DNA of 27,692 nt from DASXMX01 sp036794395 (GTDB lineage Bacteria; Planctomycetota; Phycisphaerae; Tepidisphaerales; Tepidisphaeraceae), in the NCBI GenBank assembly GCA_036794395.1, contig DAIRGS010000058.1, forward strand, positions 1-27,692, given 5' to 3'. This document shows, in pieces, positions 15,329-22,812 of the stretch. The notes under the pieces are model-generated. The model saw only the letters and a program-made list of their open reading frames with translations. It searched no databases and was not told the DNA's origin. A program made the translations under genes and the position numbers. The stretch's first letter is position 1. Each line of letters starts with the position of its first letter.

Positions 15329-16864
15329 TTACGAAATGGCGTGCGGTTGGAAGCCGGGCCCGTTGCCCCAGATGCGGTCGCACAGCTCGGCCTGTTGACG
15401 CACTTCGGAATCAGGATCGGTCTTAAGCTTTGCGACGGGACCGCGTGAGTCGGGGTCGCCGATTGTGCGGAGGGCAACGATGGCAGCAATCCGCCGGTTG
15501 GGATCGGGGTGGCTAAGAAGCGGCACAAGACGCGGAACGGCGTGGGGTCCGTATCTCGCCAGCGCCAACGCGAAAGTCGTGTAATGCATTTGAAGCACTT
15601 GGTGAACAGCTTGCGGCGCGAGATTAACCTCGGAGCCAGGAGTACATTCCAGTTGCGCAGCCAGTGCTGGAACAGCGCGCACATCCGGAATTTCGGACAG
15701 AGCGTTAGCGGCACATTGAAGAAGTTGCAGGTCAGTTGCCTCGGAAAGGACTCTGACAATTGGCGCGACGAGTTCAGGGCCATGGAAGTAGTACACAGCA
15801 TTGAGGGCTGTTTGCAGCACCCAAGGATGTGGATCGGTGAGCGCCGTTGTGAGCCATGCCGGAACAGGACCATCGGGCGTGATATTGGTCAGCAGGCTTA
15901 CGCAAGCACAGCGAGATTCAGGATCAGGCAAGGAGCGCGCAAGCTCGGCAGCCAACGGAACAATATCTGGATGTCGCGTCGACATGCCACGAATCTTCAG
16001 CCTGCCCTGGAGAATGCGTGCTGTCTTGGCGCGAGCTTTAGGATCAGTGTTCTTGAGATCGTTAAGAAGCTTGACAAATTCGGGCGGAGCCGCGGTAACT
16101 TCCTCCTTCGCGCTGTCGGCCATGAACTCGGTGACAAAATCGACTTGGGATTGCCCCCTTTTCCGTTTTCTTTTGGGGCGTCTAGGTGTGGGGACCTTGG
16201 GGACCTCGATTACGCTGTGACGCGGTACCTCGGGGCCGGGGACCCGGATCGTGGGGAGCCTCGTTTTTCCGCAGAAGATTCCTAACTTGCGCAACGAACG
16301 GTACGTCTCGACCATCATGTGCGCGAATGAGACGTAGCGATTGGTACCGGGAATCCAGTTAGCGAAGAACCAGGCCTCCCATTCGCCGTCGGGCGTGACG
16401 ACCAGCGGATTCAGGAGCATGACACCGTCGTCCGCGTCGGAGACTTGGAGCATCGCGAAAAGATGAGGCCGGCGGAAAATAAGCTCGTTTGCGTTGGAGT
16501 AGTCAAAATACTCGTCATCTGAGGGCTCAGGCCCATCATCATCATAGATAGTCGGCTCGTTGTATGTTTCGATCCACCCCTGATTCTCAACGCGGAACCA
16601 ATCGATGTCGGCAGTCGGACGTAGTCGATGGGTAAACGGTGAGATGACGCGGAAGCCGTCGGTCGTTTCGAGAAAGGCACGGTAGGACGGAGGAAGCATC
16701 ACACCGAGCCGGGATTCGAGCGAGTGGAGCGCGGACGCCGGGGCAGGGGGAAAGCCCAAGTATTTGAGGTCCCGATCAGCAGGGTCAAGTTGTTGAACAA
16801 GGTCGGTGGCGAGTATTTGAGTGGACCATGATGATAGTAAACTTCGCCATTGCGTGGGGTTCAT
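15329..16864 (-). CDS. SUKH (SMI1/KNR4) domain protein with C-terminal HEAT-like repeats
   Basis: A 511-residue cytoplasmic protein. Residues ~30-200 are a SMI1/KNR4 (SUKH) domain: LGFPPAPASALHSLESRLGVMLPPSYRAFLETTDGFR followed by the aromatic/acidic core (residues in order, split here at convenience) and GEWEAWFFANWIPGTNRY. A Lys/Arg-rich linker (RRPKRKRKRGQ) leads to HEAT/armadillo-like helical repeats (~265-505; HPWVLQTALNAVYYF, LLQCAANALSEI, NRRIAAIVALRTIGD). SUKH proteins are best known as immunity proteins of polymorphic toxin systems, but they also occur as regulators; no toxin gene is adjacent. The ribosome site before 16864 is weak. REP arrays flank the gene on both sides. Confidence 0.85.
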   Translation of the reverse strand: MNPTQWRSLLSSWSTQILATDLVQQLDPADRDLKYLGFPPAPASALHSLESRLGVMLPPSYRAFLETTDGFRVISPFTHRLRPTADIDWFRVENQGWIETYNEPTIYDDDGPEPSDDEYFDYSNANELIFRRPHLFAMLQVSDADDGVMLLNPLVVTPDGEWEAWFFANWIPGTNRYVSFAHMMVETYRSLRKLGIFCGKTRLPTIRVPGPEVPRHSVIEVPKVPTPRRPKRKRKRGQSQVDFVTEFMADSAKEEVTAAPPEFVKLLNDLKNTDPKARAKTARILQGRLKIRGMSTRHPDIVPLAAELARSLPDPESRCACVSLLTNITPDGPVPAWLTTALTDPHPWVLQTALNAVYYFHGPELVAPIVRVLSEATDLQLLQCAANALSEIPDVRAVPALAAQLECTPGSEVNLAPQAVHQVLQMHYTTFALALARYGPHAVPRLVPLLSHPDPNRRIAAIVALRTIGDPDSRGPVAKLKTDPDSEVRQQAELCDRIWGNGPGFQPHAIS

Positions 16865-17057
16865 TCTGCGCTAAGTGTAACACGAGCAAGCCATCTTTGG
16901 TTGAGCAGCATCATATATCCGCCCCAGCTCATCGAACCAAACCGGGGTTAGCGTACAGACGTACGTCCGGTGAAACGTCCAGTATCCCCTCCACTCAGCG
17001 CGGCAGGGATGTAAAAACGCTGTTTGGCGCGCAAATACGAAGAAAAAGTTCGATTGG

Positions 17058-17229
17058 GAAGATATAAACGGGACGGGAGACATAAACGGGAAAACATAAA
17101 CGGAAAACATAAACGGGACGGCTCTGGAAAACATAAACGGGACGGCTCTGAATTTCGCATGGGGGAAAACATAAACGGGAAAACATAAACGGGAAAACAT
17201 AAACGGGACGGCTCTGAATTTCGCATGGG
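17058..17229 (+). repeat. REP-like tandem array downstream of the RAYT gene
   Basis: Eight copies of ATAAACGG lie in ~150 bases, including three consecutive 14-base units GGAAAACATAAACG. Several continue into ACGGGACGGCTCTG, and two into the full core ending AATTTCGCATGG. The array ends six bases before the RAYT stop codon. An inverted single copy stands on the other side of the gene at 17944-17975. Confidence 0.9.
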
Positions 17230-17235
17230 TGGAAG

Positions 17236-17907
17236 TCATTTCGGAGTGTTTGGGGGACGGCCGCGTTTGAGGGGCTCGCGCCAGCCGAGGGTGGATTTGA
17301 AATGGTCGAGCCATTTGTCCGAGCCGTAGGGACGTCCCAGGGCGATGCAGTTTTTCAGGGCGGTTTCCTCTTTGGCCGTTTGGGGCTGATCGACCCATTG
17401 CACCCAATCGCGTCGCTTGCCGCGGGGCAGGGCGGTCAGGGCGATCTGCTGGTCGGCTGGAAGCCGGCTCTGACCGGCGCTGGACCAGTCCCATGCGATG
17501 GAACTTTTAACCAGTCCAGCGCGAAGGGGATTTCGCTCGACATACCGGCAGACGGTGGACAGGTGGGCATCGTTCTGGATGGCGAAGCTCTTGTAGCGTC
17601 CCTGATAGACGTGCCCGGTGCCCACCTGATTGCGATGAATGAGCCAGCGGCGAACGTGGCGGATGCTCAAACGCATCATGAAGCGGGCCAGGTCGCCGTC
17701 GTTGCGGGGCCAGAGCACCAGATGCCAGTGGGTGGACATCACGCAGTACGCCAGCACCCTCATGGGCACCGCTTGCTGGGTCTGGCACAGACAGCGTTGG
17801 AAGGCCTCGTGATCCTTGCGTGAGCGAAACAGTTGAAGCTTGCCGACTCCGCGATTGAGAACGTGGAAGATGACGCCGCCGGGGGCGATGCGAGCGGTGC
17901 GAGGCAT
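17236..17907 (-). CDS. REP-associated tyrosine transposase (RAYT, Y1/HUH family)
   Basis: A 223-residue protein from the ATG at 17907 (MPRTARIAPGGVIFHVLNRG, the usual RAYT opening); an upstream frame to 17943 is repeat DNA. The HUH motif is H60-W-H62 (MSTHWHLVLWP) and the catalytic tyrosine is Y122 in RYVERNPLRAGLV. The GHVYQGRYKSF and basic C-terminal segments are also typical. RAYTs nick and join single-stranded DNA and are thought to copy REP/REPIN sequences. All catalytic residues are present, so it looks active. It is flanked by inverted REP-like sequences, and the same core recurs at 15.2 and 22.0 kb. Confidence 0.93.
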   Translation of the reverse strand: MPRTARIAPGGVIFHVLNRGVGKLQLFRSRKDHEAFQRCLCQTQQAVPMRVLAYCVMSTHWHLVLWPRNDGDLARFMMRLSIRHVRRWLIHRNQVGTGHVYQGRYKSFAIQNDAHLSTVCRYVERNPLRAGLVKSSIAWDWSSAGQSRLPADQQIALTALPRGKRRDWVQWVDQPQTAKEETALKNCIALGRPYGSDKWLDHFKSTLGWREPLKRGRPPNTPK

Positions 17908-17943
17908 GAACGAAAACAGTAGCAGACATCCCGGCGGTTGCAA

Positions 17944-17975
17944 GGAAATTCAGAGCTGTCCCGTTAAGGTATTCC
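17944..17975 (-). repeat. Single REP-like unit upstream of the RAYT gene, inverted
   Basis: On the minus strand this reads GGAATACCTT, AACGGGACAGCTCTGAATTT, CC. It shares the core of the downstream array but has a different A/T-rich prefix. Together with 17058-17229 it brackets the transposase gene in inverted orientation. Confidence 0.8.
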
Positions 17976-18113
17976 GGCGTAGAAAAATTAGGGCAATGTA
18001 TGGTCATTAGCGTAGCCGGATCTGTCAAAAAAATTCGCGAGAACATTTTTCCATGATGCAGTTGTAAGTGCATGTTGATTAGTGATTTATAAATGCATTC
18101 TTACGCGAAAAGA

Positions 18114-18141
18114 TTGCTATGTGTGGCCGAATTGGTATACT
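18114..18141 (+). promoter_or_regulatory. Candidate sigma-70 promoter of the 18.3-21.8 kb cassette
   Basis: TTGCTA (18114-18119), a 16-base spacer, then TATACT (18136-18141). It lies in an A/T-rich stretch 170 bases before the first cassette gene. The leader contains a palindrome CGCTCA-AC-TGAGCG (18250-18263), a possible operator. A small GCGGC/GCCGC hairpin lies just before the ribosome site. Confidence 0.45.
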
Positions 18142-18314
18142 CGTATTCAGTGATGACGTACATGTAAATATCGTCATTCGCCGGTAGGAATTCCAAAAGA
18201 CAATCACTCGGGTGGGAAAGACCAGCATGCGTTGGATGCCCGAAGTGCGCGCTCAACTGAGCGTGTGAATGGTTGCATCTTGACAAGCGGCTTTTAGGCC
18301 GCGGAAGGAGTGCT

Positions 18315-18518
18315 ATGAGGAAGCAACGGACGGCGATCATCGTCGCTCAGGTCGAAAACTTTGATCCGAACCGACCGGATCTAAACGAGTTCCTGAATAG
18401 CTTGGTTGCCGAAGCGATGGAAAATGGCCCAAGGACGTCGCGTCCCCCGCGACGAAAAAAGAATGAGGGCGGCGGGCCGCACCCAGTTTTGCGCTCACGG
18501 CTGCGGCGGGGGCAGTAG
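18315..18518 (+). CDS. Small protein of unknown function, first gene of the cassette
   Basis: A 67-residue frame whose start is fixed by an excellent GGAAGGAG ribosome site five bases upstream; an upstream in-frame ATG at 18273 has none. The N-terminal half (RTAIIVAQVENFDPNRPDLN, then EFLNSLVAEAMEN) could fold as a strand plus helix. The C-terminal half is basic and low in complexity (RPPRRKKNEGGGPHP, RSRLRRGQ), which suggests nucleic-acid or acidic-protein contact. It lies 65 bases before the next gene on the same strand. No family recognised. Confidence 0.65.
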   Translation: MRKQRTAIIVAQVENFDPNRPDLNEFLNSLVAEAMENGPRTSRPPRRKKNEGGGPHPVLRSRLRRGQ

Positions 18519-18583
18519 GTGTCGCACTTTATCCAAATCTCGTGACGATTCGAAGCTGTGAATCTGTCGGGATAGGAGAACTC

Positions 18584-19213
18584 ATGTCAGTTTATCGTAA
18601 AGTCTTAAGTCAGAAGCGGCTGATACGGTCCGCGGGCGTCGCATCCATTCCTACAGGACCAATCGGTCTCGGCGCTTTCCACGGTGCCTCCGTGAAATTG
18701 ATTATGGAACGGGACGGCCAAGGCGAATCGATAGGACCAAACGCTGACGAACTCGTGCTGCGCCGTCATATCGGCGAGATGTGCGACGTTATCAAAACAG
18801 CCAAGATGTCAGTGCTGCTGAGGTTTGTGAATGGGGAGACGGCATGGGCTATTCCGGAAGAAATCAGCCGCAATGCAAAAGCCGCAGTCAATCCCTCTAA
18901 CTACATCGATGATGCGGCGGAGTGGGCGCGTCGTCTTATTGATCGGAATGATGGCGATTTTAATCAGGCCGCCCATCAAGCGCACCTCGCGTGGCAGGAT
19001 TCTGAGTATTCTGGGGATAGGGTGCTGATGGGACGGGTGTGCGATGAAATTGCGCGAATGAAGCGGACGTTGAAGGTGACGGTGGGCACGACGGCTGCAA
19101 ATGAGTTCCCATCGGGCAGGAAGGGTTGCGGCTTACACTTGGGCAGCGAATGCAATTGTGGCGGAAATAACAACAATTGTTTCAGATGCAGCGGGACGGG
19201 AATTGTGCAGTAG
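18584..19213 (+). CDS. Protein of unknown function with C-terminal Cys-rich zinc-binding-like tail
   Basis: A 209-residue protein. The ATG at 18584 has GGAG six bases upstream; a GTG at 18542 is possible but has no such site. The first ~45 residues contain a Gly/Pro-rich stretch (SIPTGPIGLGAFHG). Residues ~60-165 look helical (HIGEMCDVIKTAKMSVLLRF, DDAAEWARRLIDRN). The tail carries C182, C190, C192, C199 and C202 in the arrangement CNCGG-N4-CFRCSGTG, reminiscent of half a DnaJ-type zinc finger. The second gene of the putative operon, 89 bases before the AAA+ gene. No family recognised. Confidence 0.8.
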   Translation: MSVYRKVLSQKRLIRSAGVASIPTGPIGLGAFHGASVKLIMERDGQGESIGPNADELVLRRHIGEMCDVIKTAKMSVLLRFVNGETAWAIPEEISRNAKAAVNPSNYIDDAAEWARRLIDRNDGDFNQAAHQAHLAWQDSEYSGDRVLMGRVCDEIARMKRTLKVTVGTTAANEFPSGRKGCGLHLGSECNCGGNNNNCFRCSGTGIVQ

Positions 19214-19302
19214 CCAGCCCGCGCTGCCAATGAAACTGTAAACAACGGAACAATAGTTAAAACCCTTCTCCAGATGAACCATTGGATCGAAAGGCTGGCA
19301 CC

Positions 19303-21825
19303 ATGAATATTCTCATTAACGATACCGTAGTTCACAAGACTGATGGCTGGATCGGAATTGTCGAGCGCAAGATCGGTTTGGAGTTCTCCGTCAGTCGTCC
19401 AAACGAGTGGAATCAGCGAGATCACGTTCAAAGAGATGAAGTGGAGTTGTTGGCCGAACGTCTCAGAGATGCATGTGCGAAAGGTGCGAAGGCAGTCAAT
19501 CGTGTCAGTGTCGCTGGAAAGTCCACGATCGCCGAACTCGTGGAACTTTTTGGATACTCGACACGACGGCTTCGCGCAAATTCACTGAGCAAAGTGCTCA
19601 ACCAGGTCCGTCGCGCAGGCCTTACGATAACAGGCCCTGGCATCGACGGCGATTGGCAGCGGGATGATTGGTTTCGGCTTGAATTAAGTACTGTCGTTCC
19701 TCCTGAACAACCCGAAGAGGGAGGCCGGCCGGCGACGAAGGTAACTCTATCCGCCGCACTTCCCGACCCCTTTTGGCCCCGCGCGCTCGGGCTCGATCCT
19801 CAGTCGGAATTGACTTTCCTACGGGCGTTATCGGGGCGAGATCCACTTTTGTGCGTGCTCTGGATGCCGGACGATGCCGGAACTTCCACATGGCTGCAAC
19901 CCACTTGGGAAGGTCTTGTGTCCTGGGCATATAGGTCCGCCCAGCGTTTCGAACGGTTCCAGGAACAGGAGTATGACTCGGAAGTGTTCGTTGCGCCTCC
20001 TATCCTTCTAAAGAATTTTTTCGATGTTTCGGTTCTTAAAGAAGAGTCGATCCGTCTGAAGACGGACCCCCGGTCCCTCAATTTAGTGGTCTGCAAGAAG
20101 GAATCCGACACGCCCACTGCGTTCGAACGACTGCGCGCTTTCTGGCCGGGGATGATTTACGAGTTCAGGCCGGAACCGCGGCGAGATGCTGATGGCGAGG
20201 TGTCCGCGGACGTGAAATCGCTATGCGCGTGTCTGTTGCTAGCCGCAGGCAGAGCGCCTGAAGACGGTAGAATCGATCTGGATTTTTCTCCGATCAAGCT
20301 GTTGCGATGGAGCAAAGAGCTATGCGCCCAATTTACCGCGACTGCGTCGGCCACCTTGGGGGAGGTGCTTTCCGATTCGGGAAAGGACCACTTCCGAGGG
20401 AGCTGCGAATCTTCTGTCGCGCTCGCGATCAAAACACAACTCGCCACGTGGATCCGGCAACTGGATGCACAAGCGAAAGTGACGTTCGAGAATAAGATTT
20501 TGCGTGATGAAGAATCCGGAGAGGAAAATTCGTGCCGCGTGGATGTCGTCGTAGATGGAATGGGGCGATTTGAGGTGGAGTCACTGCGCGGATCAGGCCC
20601 CGTTGAAGTTTTCTACCAAAGCAAGGTGTTCTCACGGGTGGCCGCCGATGGCAACTCATTTTGGTTAGTTGTCCCTTCCGAAAGCATATTGTGGTTTGGC
20701 CCGTACCTCGCTGACATCGCGGCCAAGCTTGCCGACCGACTTGGATCACGAAAGAAGGCGGGACATGTGCTAATCGCTGGAAGTGGGGGCGGATGGCTGG
20801 AGCTTCAGGGGCAGCCATTGACTTCGTTTTTCGAGCCGGAGGTGCCATGGGAACGGATGCACCACGATCTGGTATCGGCCAAATCTTTAAACGCCGCACC
20901 GATTATAAAACTTGCCGATGTGAAGCTCGACTCCGCCATGCTCGCGGCCGTACAAGAAATGATTATCTGGCCCGAGAAGGAGGGGCGGAAATTCAATCGC
21001 CAATCCCGATCTTCCGGGATTTTGTTCTTCGGCCCACCCGGCTGCGGGAAATCCCGGCTGGCGAAGGCTATTGCTGGTGAACTTGACCAGGAAGTCCGAC
21101 TTCTCGGTCCGTCCGACCTGCGCGGACCGTATATTGGATGGGGGCAAATCATGATTCGGGAGCAGTTCGACTGGCTGGCGGAAGGGAGTGGTCGAATGGT
21201 GATCATCGATGAATTAGACGCAGTGGCGCGATCGCGCAGAGAATCCGGAAATATGCACTCCGACGAGAAGGCCGACGTCAATGAATTATTGGTACAAATG
21301 GATCGCGTTCTGAATCTCCGCCGTATGCTGGTGGCGACAACCAACTACATTGCGTCGCTTGATGACGCAGTTCTGCGCAGCGGACGCTTCGGTCGGTTTA
21401 TACCCGTTCCACCTCCCGACTTGGAAGAGGCCGTAGACATCGTTAGCTATTACCTTCGGCGCATGGCTTCCGATACCGATGGCCATGACGGCTCTAAGGT
21501 GAGCGCGCCGACATCCGATGAGGTGCGAACGGTGCTCACGGGGATGCTGGAAAACAATAAAAAAATCGGCAGATACTTCTGCGGAGCCGACTTGGAAGAG
21601 GCTGTGAATCGAGCGTACATCCGTGCCGCTCAGGCGGCAAACAATCCGAGTATTCGTGAGTTTGTCATTACAATTGGGGGACTGAGAGAGGGCCTGGAAG
21701 AAGTCCCAAGATCCATTCATCGGGAAGCAATCGATAGCTTTCTGGCGGATGTTCGCAGATATTGTAGCGACGCAGTATGTACTCAGCTTACCAATCGCCT
21801 TTCGCCGGCCGGAATGCAGGCGTGA
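19303..21825 (+). CDS. Multidomain AAA+ ATPase with degenerate nuclease-like middle domain
   Basis: An 840-residue protein from the ATG at 19303 (GAAAGG upstream); a TTG at 19282 is less likely. Residues ~65-105 look like a winged-helix/HTH (STIAELVELFGYSTRRLRAN). The middle contains a PD-(D/E)xK-like pattern: E369, D414 (RVDVVV), E424-V-E426 (RFEVESLRG), with Glu where the catalytic Lys would be, then FWLVVPSE. The C-terminal AAA+ module is complete: Walker A 577-584 (GPPGCGKS), Walker B 632-639 (MVIIDELD), sensor-1 N681 (TTN), arginine fingers R692/R695 (RSGRFGR) and a sensor-2 helix GADLEEAVNRAY. The module is of the classic FtsH/Cdc48 clade, but no protease domain or membrane segment is present. 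Function unknown; a defence or remodelling role is inference. Confidence 0.88.
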   Translation: MNILINDTVVHKTDGWIGIVERKIGLEFSVSRPNEWNQRDHVQRDEVELLAERLRDACAKGAKAVNRVSVAGKSTIAELVELFGYSTRRLRANSLSKVLNQVRRAGLTITGPGIDGDWQRDDWFRLELSTVVPPEQPEEGGRPATKVTLSAALPDPFWPRALGLDPQSELTFLRALSGRDPLLCVLWMPDDAGTSTWLQPTWEGLVSWAYRSAQRFERFQEQEYDSEVFVAPPILLKNFFDVSVLKEESIRLKTDPRSLNLVVCKKESDTPTAFERLRAFWPGMIYEFRPEPRRDADGEVSADVKSLCACLLLAAGRAPEDGRIDLDFSPIKLLRWSKELCAQFTATASATLGEVLSDSGKDHFRGSCESSVALAIKTQLATWIRQLDAQAKVTFENKILRDEESGEENSCRVDVVVDGMGRFEVESLRGSGPVEVFYQSKVFSRVAADGNSFWLVVPSESILWFGPYLADIAAKLADRLGSRKKAGHVLIAGSGGGWLELQGQPLTSFFEPEVPWERMHHDLVSAKSLNAAPIIKLADVKLDSAMLAAVQEMIIWPEKEGRKFNRQSRSSGILFFGPPGCGKSRLAKAIAGELDQEVRLLGPSDLRGPYIGWGQIMIREQFDWLAEGSGRMVIIDELDAVARSRRESGNMHSDEKADVNELLVQMDRVLNLRRMLVATTNYIASLDDAVLRSGRFGRFIPVPPPDLEEAVDIVSYYLRRMASDTDGHDGSKVSAPTSDEVRTVLTGMLENNKKIGRYFCGADLEEAVNRAYIRAAQAANNPSIREFVITIGGLREGLEEVPRSIHREAIDSFLADVRRYCSDAVCTQLTNRLSPAGMQA

Positions 21826-21882
21826 TTTACCGGTTGCGGGAAGTTACCACGATCCCGATTCGCGATAGTGCATAAGAATTCT

Positions 21883-22003
21883 GGCTCTCCGCCAAAGTCG
21901 CTGATTGAGCAACCCCAGCCGCAGCGAAACCGGCGTTTTTATCGGGTTATCCATGATTTTAACGGCTCTGCCCGGTGGATATCAGCGGGTTTGGCGGAGA
22001 GCC
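21883..22003. repeat. Inverted repeat pair after the AAA+ gene
   Basis: GGCTCTCCGCCAAA plus GTCGCTGAT at 21883-21905 pairs with 21981-22003 over 23 bases with two mismatches, spaced by 75 bases. It may be a large stem-loop or the ends of a small non-autonomous element. It abuts the REP array at 22004. No target duplication was found. Confidence 0.75.
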
Positions 22004-22095
22004 GGAAGACATAAACGGGACAGCTCTGGGAAGACATAAACGGGACAGCTCTGAATTTCGCAGGGGCTCTGAAAACGCGACGGCTCTGAATTTCC
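22004..22095 (+). repeat. REP-like array, same family as the RAYT repeats
   Basis: Two GGAAGACATAAACGGGACAG units, the second continuing into CTCTGAATTTCGCA, are followed by a degenerate third (GCGACGGCTCTGAATTTCC). The core equals that next to the transposase 4.8 kb away. The array ends about 50 bases before the thioesterase start. Confidence 0.88.
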
Positions 22096-22144
22096 ATTCC
22101 TGGGAAATCGCATCGCGGCAGGGATGTTGGCATAATCACCGGCG

Positions 22145-22534
22145 ATGACCACCGAGCACCTGATTTCGTTTCGAGTTCGCTACCCTGAAGTGGATGCGAT
22201 GGGGTTTGTCCACCATAGCCGGTACCTCCAATACTTTGAGATGGGGCGGGTGGAGCTGCTGCGGTCGCTGGGCCACAGCTACGCGGACCTCGAACGGCAA
22301 GGCGTCCTATTTGTCGTGGTGAAGGCCGAATGCCGGTACAAGGCCCCCGCCCGATACGATGAGGAGCTTTCCCTGACCACGCGAATCATCAAACAAACCC
22401 ATGTCCGCATCGATCATGCTTACGAGCTTCGCCGGGATAAGACCCTGCTGGCCGAGGGGAATACGACGATCGCCTGCGTGGGCCGCGACGGAAACTTGAG
22501 GCAGATCCCCGAGGAGTACGGCGTAGCGGAATAA
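22145..22534 (+). CDS. Acyl-CoA thioesterase, YbgC/FadM hot-dog family
   Basis: A 129-residue single hot-dog domain protein. The signature RYPEVDAMGFVHHSRYLQYFEMGRVE holds the catalytic D17 (residues in sequence order 12 onward) followed by the HH/YL helix typical of YbgC and 4-hydroxybenzoyl-CoA thioesterases. Such enzymes hydrolyse short acyl-CoA or acyl-ACP thioesters in the cytoplasm, and YbgC is often linked to Tol-Pal, but no tol genes are adjacent here. The ribosome site is weak. The REP array directly upstream may form part of its leader or insulate it. Confidence 0.9.
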   Translation: MTTEHLISFRVRYPEVDAMGFVHHSRYLQYFEMGRVELLRSLGHSYADLERQGVLFVVVKAECRYKAPARYDEELSLTTRIIKQTHVRIDHAYELRRDKTLLAEGNTTIACVGRDGNLRQIPEEYGVAE

Positions 22535-22547
22535 TTAGCCCGTAAGG

Positions 22548-22656
22548 TTCACCGCAGAGTCGCAGAGGACGCAGAGAGTTTAGGAGTAGTAAGAGCTGAT
22601 GGGTGAGTTTTCCTTCCTCACCGTTTTCTCCGCGATCTCCGCGGCTCCGCGGTGAA
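22548..22656. repeat. Dispersed 'TTCACCGC-GAG' inverted repeat
   Basis: A 30-base arm TTCACCGCAGAGTCGCAGAG+GACGCAGAGA (22548-22577) is partly complementary to 22627-22656, with mismatches mostly A against G. It begins 13 bases after the thioesterase stop. A related copy sits inverted at 6329-6425. This type of repeat is familiar from intergenic regions of many environmental bacteria. Confidence 0.75.
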
Positions 22657-22812
22657 TCATGAATTTTCCGGGATATTCCCTTTCTGGGTCCGAAAACATG
22701 GATATTCCAAGTCCGTGAAACCTTTTGGCCCGGCGGATGTCGATATTGGATAGCTTTGAGCCCCGACGGCCGGTGCTACAATGGGGTGGTTGAAAATAAG
22801 GATCGGTGCTGA

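Noticed and set aside
15509..16285. 258-codon plus-strand frame
   Set aside because: Antisense to the HEAT repeats of the SUKH protein; no recognisable pattern.
17058..17229. Possible CRISPR array or iteron origin
   Set aside because: The units are REP-family sequences with variable spacing, next to a RAYT gene; no replication initiator or cas gene nearby.
17302..17823. 173-codon plus-strand frame
   Set aside because: Antisense to the RAYT transposase, whose catalytic residues prove the other strand.
18282..18287. TTGACA-like -35 box
   Set aside because: It lies only about 15-20 bases before the ribosome site, leaving no room for a -10 element and leader.
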